From NCBI GenBank assembly GCA_963969595.1, contig OZ018412.1:16804501-16868500 (forward strand): a DNA stretch of 64,000 nt, given 5' to 3'. The notes under the pieces were generated by a model that was not told the DNA's origin, searched no databases, and saw only the letters and a list, made by a program, of their open reading frames with translations. Position 1 is the stretch's first letter; each line of letters begins with the position of its first letter. The stretch is from Neckera pumila (lineage: Eukaryota; Streptophyta; Bryopsida; Hypnales; Neckeraceae). Below, piece after piece: positions 22,226-32,895 of the stretch. Both the position numbers and the translations under genes were made by a program.

Positions 22226-24266
22226 AGGCTTAGTGCACAAGGACCATGCTTCTACTAATGATTGGTCGCCTTGCACTCCTAAAACTAATTTGCACTAATA
22301 ATTATGTAATTATGCAAATTTGTGAAGAGTACTAATATGGAAGTTTTTGATATTTTAAGTAAAATGAATATAATGAGGTTTACATTATATTCATACTATT
22401 TCAAATAGTGTGACTGTCATCCAAATTTCATGCAAATGTTCACACTAATTAGACCATATTCATCCAAAATACTATAAAGGAGTATGGCACTAATTGAATT
22501 TACTTCAATACAAGTTATTATTATTGAAAAAATTTGTATTATAGAATTTTTTATGCACTAATTTAAAATAGAGTGGCTGTAGTAAATTAGTGTCACACAC
22601 ACTAATAAAGCAAATCAATGTACCAATGATAAAGTTTAATTTAAGAATCATTATTTTTAGACAAACTTTTATCTTTAAAGGCAAGAATTGGTTTTAAGTC
22701 TACGTGTGAGGACTACATTTCTTCTAGCTAGTGTTTTCTTTTGTGTAGCATTTCATTTTTATTATTATATGCATCCCAATAAGGTGAACAAGGTAGAATA
22801 GCATATTGTCATTATTTTGGTCATTGCACATATTCCAGTTTATTAGATTAATAAAGGATTATTGTAGTATAGAAAATCAATTGAAAAATAATTCAATTCC
22901 TTTTTAGTGTATTCAATCAATATTTTAAAAATGAAGATATACCACATGTGTCAATGCTAAAACATATCCTAGAAAAAGGAGGTTTGAAACTCTATAACAA
23001 TATACAATAGCCTTCATAAAATTGGCAATTTTCAATTTTTTGATGATATTGACAATGATCTTTTTAGATTTCTGGATATTTTGGATCAATTAAGTGCATC
23101 ATGAACTCAAGTCTTTGGATATAAAACTTGAATCTACAAACACATTATATGGTTATGAAATATAAATTGATGCATTGTCTATTTCAACAAATATTTCAAA
23201 TGCAAGGGCATGAAGATATAACCATATCTATGTTGCAACCTATACTCTCTCTACAATAGCTAATGCAATCCCATGCTCTCAATTCCAAAAACAAACTCAA
23301 GTATTGTGAGAACCAACATCATTATTTTGCATGTTTGTCAAATTGTTGATATTTTAAATTCTATAAATGTCAATTTCCTTCAAATTTTGGATACAACAAT
23401 CTGAGAATGATGTATATCAACATGTTAAGGAACAAAAAGTTTTTTGGGAGTTTATAAAGTAGTTCCAAATTATAGTGTACAAAATTGAGTTTTAACGCAG
23501 TTAACTTTGAAATTAATTTTCTTTCACATAATAAACAATTTTTTTTTAAAACTTCCATAGTAATGTTTTATATGTTGTATATTACAACTTTTGTATATCA
23601 ACTTTTGGAATTTTCTCATTGATGCTAATGGTATGGTTGTTTGAATGAAAAAGTTCCAAATCTGTACTCGGTTTTGTTCGTTAGTGTAGCTTGTCATTGT
23701 GAATTATAGAGGCAACTAATTCTGCCCTTTCCAATCTTATTTAGACTTAGTTGAAGTCTTGTATTACTACAATTCTTATTTAATATTGTTGAGTGTTCTA
23801 AGTTGCAAGTGATTGAAACATTAGGCAATAAATTGGGCTATTTTGAAATTACCACCTTCTATTCCAATAGATATAAGAACCAACAATTTCTTGATCACCC
23901 CCATTTTGATAGTGTAGGGAGGTCTATTTCCGATCAGTTATGAGATGAGTAAGTGATTAAGAATGATGTAGTATGATTTGGCTATAAGACTCTTGATTTT
24001 GCTATCAATCCTTGGTCAAAAATAGGATGACCTATTTGACCAGTATGGGATAGATAGAATCTTCACCTAAAAAATTCATAGTAATTTTGTTTTGGAAAAT
24101 GAAATTGTGAAAAATTATAGAATCCTCCTAAAATCAATTTTTGCATACGGGATAATTTTTCCCACTCAACATACTTGCGCTCTAGATATGTTCAATTGCT
24201 TTAGTGTTCGAAAATGGGTTGGCTTTCTTAGTTTACTCTCAATAAACCAATGTGTGATATATATGC
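22226..24266. other. AT-rich spacer (2 kb), no gene
   Basis: About three-quarters A+T, with stop codons in all frames at short spacing. No recognisable protein, RNA gene or repeat terminus seen. Confidence 0.5.
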
Positions 24267-24269
24267 TTG

Positions 24270-26404
24270 CACTATAAGAAATCCATGTTTTTGGCTGTGT
24301 TTTATCATTAATTTGCAATGTTTGTTAAAACATGAAGATGTCAAAGGACATCTAGCTCAATGAGGTCAATCTTTTTAGTAAAATTTTACTTAAAAACTTA
24401 CTTAAAGACGTTACTTAAAAGACGTGATGTCTAGGACACTACTTAAAATACTCCTTTCTCTTGTAGTGGGTAGACTTTTGTGGACGTTGCGGAAAACATT
24501 GGCTTCTTACTGTAAATCCAAATTGATGTTATCAATGACGCTAATGTTTTATTTGACATGAGTGAAGACATACTGATGTTTTTGGGGACGTCCAAAAAAA
24601 CATAAACTGCCACGTCAACTAATAGATTAATTTTTACTATGGATAAGTTAGTAAAAAATACTATGGTCTATGCAAAAATGTTGATTGTATGTGAAAAAGT
24701 TAGGGGAAGGGCAGCCACATGCCATGCTTTGAGAAAAAAGGAATTGGGTGGATGTGCAATATAGATGAAAAGAGATTATCTTTGTATAAGTGGGGTGGTA
24801 GGAAGTGAAACAATCCATATGAGATGTGTAAAGCAACATGACCTAGATGTCTGAAACATTATCGACATGTCTGAAGCAACGTCTATACGTCTAAAACAAT
24901 GTCGACTTACAATGGTCAAGTTTCCATATTTTAGTTATCCTTTATCTTTTGTCTCACCATAGACGGACAAAGGATATAAACAGGACCTCTCTATCCTTCA
25001 TTTTCACTAACTTTTAACCCCTAAAGGACTAAATACCATTTTTTTGGCAACATAGCAATTTTGGGCAGCTCACTACAAATGGAAATTTTATTTTTTTTCT
25101 TTGAAATTTTCACACAAGATGTGCCCAAGGAGTAGCTTCAACGTCCAACAATTTTTATAACTTTTGACTACACGGGTAAAAAGCTATTGCATGATATGTA
25201 ATTTTTAGTCCTTGGCGGGCAACTTGGGCAGCTCAAAAATTTATTTAAAAAATACTTTTTTGAAAAAATAAAATTCGAAATTGGTTTTATAGATTTGTAT
25301 ATACTTGGAAAGCTTTGAACAATTCCATTTGGATAAACAAGTCAAAAGTTATAAGGAGTTTTAATTTGAGGTTAGTTATGGAATTTCTACTCAAAAATAA
25401 ATTTGGAAGTCCTTTATCTAACTCAATTTTCAATATTTTTGAAAAAACAAAAAAACATTGGATGTATGTTGTTTATTACAACATTGCAACCGTTGGGATT
25501 GGCATTTTCCAATTCCATAATTAACAATTTAGTATTTCAAGTCATTCTCTATCTCTTCCTATTTACTAATTTTTTCCTATATGTTGTACACTTCCAAATG
25601 ATTTGAAAATTTTCAAGCATGTAGCCAACTTGCCTTGAAGAATGACTCCAAAGAGTAACCACCATTTGGACATTTTTTTATACAAATGTGACCTTGTGGA
25701 GGGTAGCTGCCCGGATTTTTGCAGTGATAAAAATATGGATTTTTGTCAATTCAGACGCTATTATCTTGCAATCTACAAAATGGAAGATTCTGAATTTTTT
25801 TTGCACATCTTTTTAAACCAGTGCACTACAAGATCCTATGGTTACACGCCTTCAAAAAAAAAATTTATAAAATTTTGTACTCGTATTAGAAATGGCAATT
25901 TTGGAGTGTTTTTGATGAAAATATAGTCAAAAACATTTAGGGGTTAATGAACAAATTCCTTCATTTTGCCCTCTTGATGGTAGATGGTAAATTTTCTTTA
26001 ATTCTTCTTGAATGCAAAATTTTTGCTTATTTATTCATTTACTTATTTCTTTTAAATAATTTTTTTCTACTAACCTTGTCCTATTTCACTTTTTTCGGGT
26101 CCACGTCACAGACTACATCAGCAACAAACTGGATGAAGTTTTTTCCTATGTGGCACTACTCGCCCACGTGGTGCTTACATAGAAATGAGCTATCCGCCAA
26201 ATGGCGCATCGTGGGGACCTTCAAAGAACATGTCTTGAGTGATGTCACAAAAAATCCAGCATATTTTTTGACGTTTTAGCCACGTTTTTTGCCCATCAAT
26301 TATAACGCATTTTAGGAGACATCTACGTTGATGCCTATCGCGTCAAAATTGACATTGTCTTGTGTTTTTGCAGACATGCAAAAAAAATCGATTTTCTTAT
26401 AGTA
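24270..26404. mobile_element. CACTA-type element (2135 bp), TSD TTG, non-autonomous
   Basis: Left end CACTATAAGAAATCC; right end GATTTTCTTATAGTA, the inverted terminus with its final G changed to A. TTG flanks both sides (24267-24269 and 26405-26407). It contains a group B TTAA-type element (25014-25947) and, at about 24380-24468, a fragment resembling the right part of the 18929 MITE. No transposase frame. Confidence 0.72.
25014..25947. mobile_element. TTAA-type element, group B (934 bp), nested
   Basis: Left TTAA-CCCCTAAAGGACTAAA, right AACATTTAGGGG-TTAA, perfect TTAA flanks. The two ends differ beyond the first 10-11 bases, as in all group B copies. It lies inside the CACTA-type element 24270-26404, so it is the younger insertion. 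Confidence 0.9.
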
Positions 26405-26822
26405 TTGTCAATATGTAATTGAATCACTCTACACTTCTAAAAATATTAGAATGCAAAGAAGCGCTACTGGAACATCTAGTACATTTTGCAATTGGAAAGG
26501 TAAAATGGCAATGGATAATTCTATTCTAGATGTTTGTGTAGATGACAAGATTGTGATTTAGGAAGATATATATCTAGTGAACTATTTACAATTTCATAAT
26601 ATGCTTTGTATTGCTACAAACTCTACATATGGGATGAATCATTGGTTTCCAAATAAATTGTAGCCCGCTAAAATAACTCTCAAATGAAAATATCTTCATA
26701 CTACAAAGATTCTGAATTTACATGGCTTGCACAATTTTAGATTTATTGTAATCCACAATATTTGCAAATGAATGTGTAGATATTCAAAATTTTCAATAGA
26801 GAGATGAAAGCAAGTTTACACT
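26405..26822. other. AT-rich spacer, no gene
   Basis: Nothing coding or structured is seen. Confidence 0.4.
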
Positions 26823-28666
26823 TAACCCCTAAAGTCCCATTGTCCCTGTACCAAACAAAATAAATTTTGTATAGGCTCCTATAGTTTCCGTTTTTGGGTG
26901 TATGCAGTTGAGTAGATCAAAGGTGGCGGAAGTCCATATCCATATAACTTACAACAAGGCTAGTCAAAAAAAATTTGCACAAGGAAAAAGAGCAAATAAT
27001 CTGGAAAAAGACACATGGTGGTGTAGGGTAAGCATTGGAGGGATTCTTTTAGAACCCTACAATGTGTCCCACCCCAAATAGCTAGTAACATCATTCACTC
27101 ATTTTGGTACTTTAAATCTTGAAAATTGTTTGAAATTGATCCAATCTCCAATGTTGATTGAAGCCCATTTGCAATTTCTAGTATCATTTAGGGTTTCAAT
27201 TTTTTTTTTGAAAATACATTTGTTTTTATTCTTCTATGGACTTTAAAAAATATGATACAATTCAGACCCTTTAAAAGTCCATAAATACAATTTTAAAATC
27301 AATATCAAAGAAAACATTCTAAATTCTAGGCACCTTGATCTATATTACAACACATAATCAGTCACTAATACAATAACAAGAATGTTATCTTCATTAAAAA
27401 GACTCTTATACAATGCTATATGGAGTTTTCAAAATTCACATTATAACTTTAAAAGTCCATAGCTCTTTATTTATAGAAGATACCTTCTAAATAATTACAT
27501 AATTGTCTTTGTATTCAAGTTGAGAATGTATGTTTAAACTTATAACTACAATGGTGTAGTGAATTATCTACAATGTGGCTTGCAATGCAAAGAGCATGTT
27601 GCAAACAAAATTGTGACTTAAAAAGTGGTCCACTCAATCTTGCACACACCATTTTGTCATGATTTTTTAATTCTTTTTTAAGATAAGAAAATACATTAGC
27701 TGTCCGGGAATATAATTTTTATTTCAAGTGGTGCCTAAGAGCAAAAGTTATGCCACCCTTAGCCCAAACCAGAGTTTATTGGACAAAAAGTCAAAATAAA
27801 ATTTTCAAATTTTGTTTCTCATAGAAAATTTACTTGTCTATAAGAAAAGATTTGGTCCATTTTATTTGGACTAGTGATGAGAAAGTTGTGGACAATCTTA
27901 TTTTGGGGGCAATCTAAGTATCTTCTTGAAAAATAACTTATAGGGTTCATTTTTTAACTCAATTTTCACAATTTTTCAAAAAAAAATGGGTCAATAGGAT
28001 TTGGTTTAGTTTTATTGCTAGAACAATCTCACTATTGGGATTATGGTGTTTTGATTCCATCTTGAACCTATTAATGATTTAGTTTTTCCTTCAATCTCAT
28101 ATATGCTTCTACATACAATTTTTAAAGAATCATTAGTAGAAAATTCAGTTTTTCTGTTGATTTGGTCGCGTTGATTTGGGTCTCTTTTCTATTGACTTGA
28201 ACAGAAGTCTGTTAATTGTAATAGATTTCTGTTCAAATCAACAAAAAAGTGACCCAAATCAACGCAACCAAATCAACAGAAAAAACAAATTTTCTACTAG
28301 TGAATGAAAATTAAGTGTGTATTTTTTGATTTTTTTCCCTTAGAATTTCAATTCAATTCTCCAAGATAAATTCTTTTAATTCAATACTAGTAGTGCAAAA
28401 AATTTAAGCTAAGAAGATTCAAAGCCTTAAAATCCATGCAAGGTGCAAAAAAAAGTTTTCTTCACTTCATACTCAAATATTTTGCAATCCACTAGGTCAA
28501 AGTTTTGGAAAATTTTCCACACGTTTTCATACTAGCCTAGTGCAAGATCCTATGGTTAGATATGCAAAAAATAATTTCTAAAGGTTTTTGCACTATAGAT
28601 GAGAAATGGCATTTTAATGAAATGTGGAATTTGATGAAGAAAAGGCCTTGGGACTTTAAGGGTTGA
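26823..28666. mobile_element. TTAA-type element, long group C (about 1.84 kb), with nested MITE
   Basis: Left TTAA-CCCCTAAAGTCCC, right GGACTTTAAGGG-TTGA (flank mutated from TTAA). The right two thirds follow the group C order of modules; the left third is extra sequence. A CACTA-type MITE sits at 28131-28302. No transposase frame. Confidence 0.72.
28131..28302. mobile_element. CACTA-type MITE (172 bp), palindromic, TSD AAT
   Basis: Begins CATTAGTAGAAAATT and ends AATTTTCTACTAGTG. The flanking AAT (28128-28130, 28303-28305) is a 3-bp duplication: the uninterrupted group C sequence, TTTAAAGAATGATAATTAAG near 9785, has a single AAT at the same place. The arms pair almost throughout (CAGAAAAA..CCAAATCAAC). 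Confidence 0.88.
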
Positions 28667-29410
28667 GAGATAAATGCATCACCATTTATCTAAAATCATG
28701 TGAGATTGTAGTTACGGTTGTAGTTTCATATGAGTACACCTCATAATGTAAGGATGTTATCGCTAACATGGCATCTTTTGACTAGTGAAGTGAATGTTTT
28801 GGCATTTTTCCATAATCTTAGAAGAGAGTAAGGTAAGCAAATCCATAATGAATTCTTGATCTCTTGCATCCTAATGTAGTAAACTTGCATAAACTATGGA
28901 ATTCAAATTGGAATTGGATTGAAAAGTCACCATTTTATGAATTCAATGAACACCACCATGCAACTTCTACACATGGCAAAAAAGCCATTTGTTATTCTAT
29001 AATGTAAAGGGACACTTTGAACTTGCCATTGGAGTCATGCAAGAATAAAATTAGCGTCACTAACATCCCCAAAAAACAAGATTTGTCCCCTCATGGTCTC
29101 ATGAAATTTTTTCTTTGACCTCCTACAATATATTTTTTGATTTTCAAAAATGAGTTGATCAAAATACAATTAGAATATTCTATGGTTTGTTGTTCTTTGG
29201 TAAATTGTTTTTATGAATCCATGAAATGTAACAATTCACAATGATCAAACAATTCACAATGGGCTTCTTTAAACTAAACAATACTTTGAACTCATCTTAA
29301 AGCCTCAAGAGCAAACTCATTCTTAGGCATCTTTAACTTTAGCTTTAAACTAGTAAATGTTTTGCACAACTGCAGACAATTCATTTCATTGCAAAATATA
29401 TAGAGTGCAA
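28667..29410. other. AT-rich spacer, no gene
   Basis: No coding exon or repeat terminus recognised. Confidence 0.4.
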
Positions 29411-29598
29411 TATATAAGGTTCATCCCATCCTATTACATGTAAAAGGACCATCACAAACACCTAGGGAATGACCCATTACAATCTTGCATCAATCCATGA
29501 CAAACTTTTTTGAATAAATGAAATTTCGGCTACGTAATTAGATTGAGTCAGTGTCTACAATCAAAGTCTTGGATGGTGGTGATGGAGTGATTATTGAC
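29411..29598. repeat. dispersed repeat, copy at 29.4 kb
   Basis: Shares a long block with 62921-63092, including CATTACAATCTTGCATCAAT and GTGATGGAG near its end. Function unknown; possibly part of a larger decayed transposon. It ends where an AGGT MITE is inserted. Confidence 0.7.
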
Positions 29599-29600
29599 TA

Positions 29601-29874
29601 AGGTGGGTACACACAAATGTGCCACTGACCTTAAACCGCCATCTATACTTTGTACATCTCCAAAATCAATTTTGTACCTATGTAGAAGAACCGCTTTTAG
29701 AACCAAACTTTGTTCATTAATAACTTTTGCATATAGTATCCAAATGTTACATTCTCTGGTGCGTTGGAGCCTCCTTTCACTTGCCAACAAGACAATATGA
29801 AAATCTGGCGAGCCTAATAATAGTAACCAGGCACAATACCAATTTGTGGCGGTTTTGGGTGTACCCACGTACCT
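29601..29874. mobile_element. AGGTGGGTAC-ended MITE, copy 2 (274 bp), TA flanks
   Basis: Left TA-AGGTGGGTACACACAAA, right GGTGTACCCACGTACCT-TA. Nearly identical in length to the inverted-orientation copy at 60087-60358. A TA duplication is consistent with the Tc1/mariner-like group, but the superfamily is not proven. Interior includes GTTGGAGCCTCCTTTCACTT. Confidence 0.82.
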
Positions 29875-30362
29875 TATACATTAGTGATTACATTCATCAC
29901 TGAGATGGTAATCACTTTAGGACACGGATGAACACCATCCACACATGTGAACCAATTTAGAAACCTGTCCATGCATTACCGGTATACAGCCCTCTTACTA
30001 CCTTAATTTTTCCCAACATAGTGATTATCAATCCCGCATCAATTGCTAGCTGTGTCTGCATTCTCTTGCATACACACACACACCTTCCTGAAGATATGTT
30101 TAGAAACAGAACCACTGACAGTCTGGAACACTTGGTTTACGTCTGCTGCACTAACAGCCAGCAAACGACCACGACAGCAGTGAAGTGCAGTCCAAGCAAA
30201 TTAGTCTGCTTTCACTTATTGATCCAGGCAAGTCTGAGCCGGCAAGGCTACTGAAACTCATGATCTCTCCAGCACACCAGCACACCAATCTATCGAGACT
30301 CAGGGACCAAGTCTTGATAGCAGCAGCTGACAAACCCACGAGAACAAAGCTCGACAGTTTCT
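29875..30362. other. spacer 3' of the kinase gene, no gene seen
   Basis: Less AT-rich than the transposon stretch to its left, but no open frame with family features. Confidence 0.4.
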
Positions 30363-31395
30363 ACCGCAATTCATCAATCAATCAATCAAATCAATCGATA
30401 TATCTATCATGATCACTTTCATCACAATGAATTCATAACCAAGTTCCAAGAGCGTAGTTTGTTACAATTTTTAATGGTTGAGCAGTGTAATGTGTTGCGA
30501 ACAAATCATTCAGCAGCTAGCGATCATGACTTAACTTAGTTGACGTTCAATCTTAATATCAGTTTTCAATCTTAATATCAGTTTTCAATCTTAATATCAG
30601 TGTCGATGCAATCCTGGTTGAGAAGATGGTGGCAAGTCTGCAGATCTCTATGACAACCAGAACGTAGGTATTCAAGGGTAAATGGCATGGAATTAAGGAA
30701 AGAGGTTTTTTCCTCTGCAATAAGCACGATTTATTTCAATAACCCTGCACAAGCACGATTTGAGTTTATTCCAATATAACCAGACAAACACACATATATT
30801 TCAATCTGCGCCAATTCGTCAATCAATCTATAATCATCACTTCCATTACAATTCATAATCAGCGAATTGTTACAATTTTTAAAGGTTCTCTGAAAAGAGG
30901 TGCAAAAAGGTTCTCAGCAGCTAGCGATCATATTGGATATTGAAACGGTTTAATTCTCGTTACCAGTGTGAGTAATGGTGGCAAATCACTGCGGCAACGA
31001 GAATGTCGGATTCAAGTGAGCAAATGGCATACCTAGGATCAAGCAAAGAAAGAGTTGGCGTTCTGCAATACCCTATAGCAACCACGACACATTTCTTTCA
31101 CAATTCGTCAAATCAATCGCTCATAATCATTCCGACTCATGACAATTAACAAACCAATCTCTAGCAGCGGCTTCTTACAATCACAATTCTGTAATGCTAT
31201 GCTAAAAGCTTATCAGAGATGACGTATTCCTTGACGTCGAATCTTAAAACCAGACTCGATACAATTTCGACAACGGTGTGAGAACGAAAATGATGGTAAA
31301 TCAGTGCTATACCGAGAATGCACAATTCAAAAATGTCAATGGTATAGAATCAAGCAGAGAAAGATTTTTCCCTTCTGCAGTATATACAACCACAC
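30363..31395. repeat. three diverged tandem repeats of about 290-375 bp
   Basis: Copies at about 30363-30740, 30805-31095 and 31099-31395 keep the same order of words: AATTCRTCAATCAATC, CAGCTAGCGATCAT (first two), ATGGTGGCAAATCA-like, a GAGAATG/GAACGTA block, AAATGGCAT, AAGCARAGAAAGA and TTCTGCAATA. Copy 1 has an inner triplication of a 20-mer (TTCAATCTTAATATCAGTTT) at 30546-30600. The array ends about 80 bp from the kinase stop codon, so it may lie in its 3' UTR. Confidence 0.7.
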
Positions 31396-31473
31396 CCCCA
31401 GCGTGGCAAAGTATCTCCATTTCAACAAAACTCTAGAGAATTGTGCAGCAACAAGCGGACTGACTGTAAACAA

Positions 31474-32895
31474 TTACAACTCTCGCACCGCAGCTCGCTC
31501 ATGTCCGTTTCCCATTTGAATTTTCGCCGAATGCTTCCCGTAGCTCCAATGTGTCAAGCCCCCTTTCCTCAAACCCACAGTGACAGATACATTACAAACC
31601 TTCTCTTTCAGACACACTTTCTGCACTCCCTCATCTGAAACTTTCGCAGCAGACCTCGGCTTTCCTTTCCCCTGAAGCCGCGTATAGTTTCCAGTCTGAA
31701 ACCTTAGCTTCTGAGCCAACAGTTTTCCCAACCCAAACACAAACGCGCGTCTCCGTTTCTTCAATCGAAAGAAACCCGTCCAAAACGGCAATCTGATGAT
31801 CCGATTCGCTTTACAAAGCGCCGGATGATAATTCCTGTTGGTTTTTAGTCTCATCCCCAGTCCCGTAAAACCATTCCACATAGGCACCGGCAGCAGCTTA
31901 CTCACATTCGTCAACCCATGCACAATGTCGTCCATACTGGGCCTACGATTCCCCGTCGCCCGCACACACCTCGCAGCAATCACCGCCATCTGTTTCACAG
32001 TCGCCGTGAGCTCCGGCGGCTTCAACCTCGTATCGCAAATGGCCATGGCGTTGTCATGTTTAATAAGCGGTAACGCCCAATCCAGCAAACTAAACGGCGT
32101 GAAATCTGCATCCAGCGAAACGGCACTTCGGCCACTCATAATCTCCAGCAATAGCATGCCGAAGTTGAACACATCCGTCTTCATCGTAATGTGGGAAGGA
32201 TTGCAATTGTCGTCCTCAATCCCAACTGAGAATCTTGCTGCGCCTTCGAATTCTTCTTCCGGGATAGACGTGAGGTTGCTTGAGCGTCGGGGAGGTGAAC
32301 TTTCTTGTGCACATCGTGCGAGTCCGAAGTCACCCAGACGCGCATTCCAGTCGCGATCAATGAAGACGTTCATGGATCGAATGTTGCGGTGGATGATTGG
32401 CGGCGAGGAAGCATGCAAAGCGCGAATGGCTTTCGCGATTTGAAGCGCGAGTTGAACGCGCATCGGCCAGGAAAGGCAAGCTGCACGGTCAATTGTGCCG
32501 TGGAGACGGTCGTGGAGAGAGCCGTTCGGCATGTGCTCGACGACGAGAAGCTTCACTTTGCCGTCTTGACTGTGGCCGAGGAGGTTGACAAGACGGCGGC
32601 TGAAAAGCTTGGACAGGATTTGGGTTTCGTTCTCGAAGGCGTCTTCGTCGTGCCATAGACGGGCACCCGGGGTGGGACGCTTCACGGCAACAACGCGACC
32701 GTCCTTGAGAGTGCCCCTAAAGATCAAACCATGGCTGGCTTTCACGATGAGATTCTCGGGGGAGAAGTTGTTGGTGGCAGATTCCAAGTCCTTGAACTTG
32801 AAGAGTTGCAGATTGTTGCATTGTTGCTTTCCAGATTTTTGTTCGGTGGAGTCGCAAATGGCCACCGAGGACTTGCCTTTGCAGGAAAGACCCAT
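31474..32895 (-). CDS. receptor-like cytoplasmic kinase, predicted pseudokinase (At1g28390/At3g51990 type)
   Basis: Intron-less frame of 473 residues starting MGLSCKGKSSVAIC. I choose this ATG because the frame has a stop at 32977-32979 and no earlier ATG, and because related plant kinases begin with a similar MG..SC...S.VAI stretch. Gly-2 and Cys-5 suggest myristoylation/palmitoylation and a plasma-membrane location (inference). The kinase domain spans about 32-340: VAVK lysine K72, DFG at 189-191, KTDVFNFG and EIMSGR in the C-lobe. Several catalytic elements are abnormal: the HRD aspartate is Asn (HRN, 169-171), the following Lys is Arg (173), the glycine loop is poor (KASHGLIF), and the GT..YLDPEY/APE segment is replaced by unrelated residues. 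A basic tail of about 130 residues (KKRRR near 379) follows. It is therefore more likely a scaffold or regulator than an active kinase. Substrates are unknown. Confidence 0.85.
   Translation of the reverse strand: MGLSCKGKSSVAICDSTEQKSGKQQCNNLQLFKFKDLESATNNFSPENLIVKASHGLIFRGTLKDGRVVAVKRPTPGARLWHDEDAFENETQILSKLFSRRLVNLLGHSQDGKVKLLVVEHMPNGSLHDRLHGTIDRAACLSWPMRVQLALQIAKAIRALHASSPPIIHRNIRSMNVFIDRDWNARLGDFGLARCAQESSPPRRSSNLTSIPEEEFEGAARFSVGIEDDNCNPSHITMKTDVFNFGMLLLEIMSGRSAVSLDADFTPFSLLDWALPLIKHDNAMAICDTRLKPPELTATVKQMAVIAARCVRATGNRRPSMDDIVHGLTNVSKLLPVPMWNGFTGLGMRLKTNRNYHPALCKANRIIRLPFWTGFFRLKKRRRAFVFGLGKLLAQKLRFQTGNYTRLQGKGKPRSAAKVSDEGVQKVCLKEKVCNVSVTVGLRKGGLTHWSYGKHSAKIQMGNGHERAAVREL

Noticed and set aside
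25642..26279. Open frames of 94 and 110 residues near 26 kb
   Set aside because: They cross transposon ends (25947) and look like chance frames in repeats; similar peptides in other copies reflect copy homology, not coding.
30363..31395. CRISPR-like array
   Set aside because: Repeat units are hundreds of bases long, diverged and without short identical repeats or unique spacers; the host is a plant.
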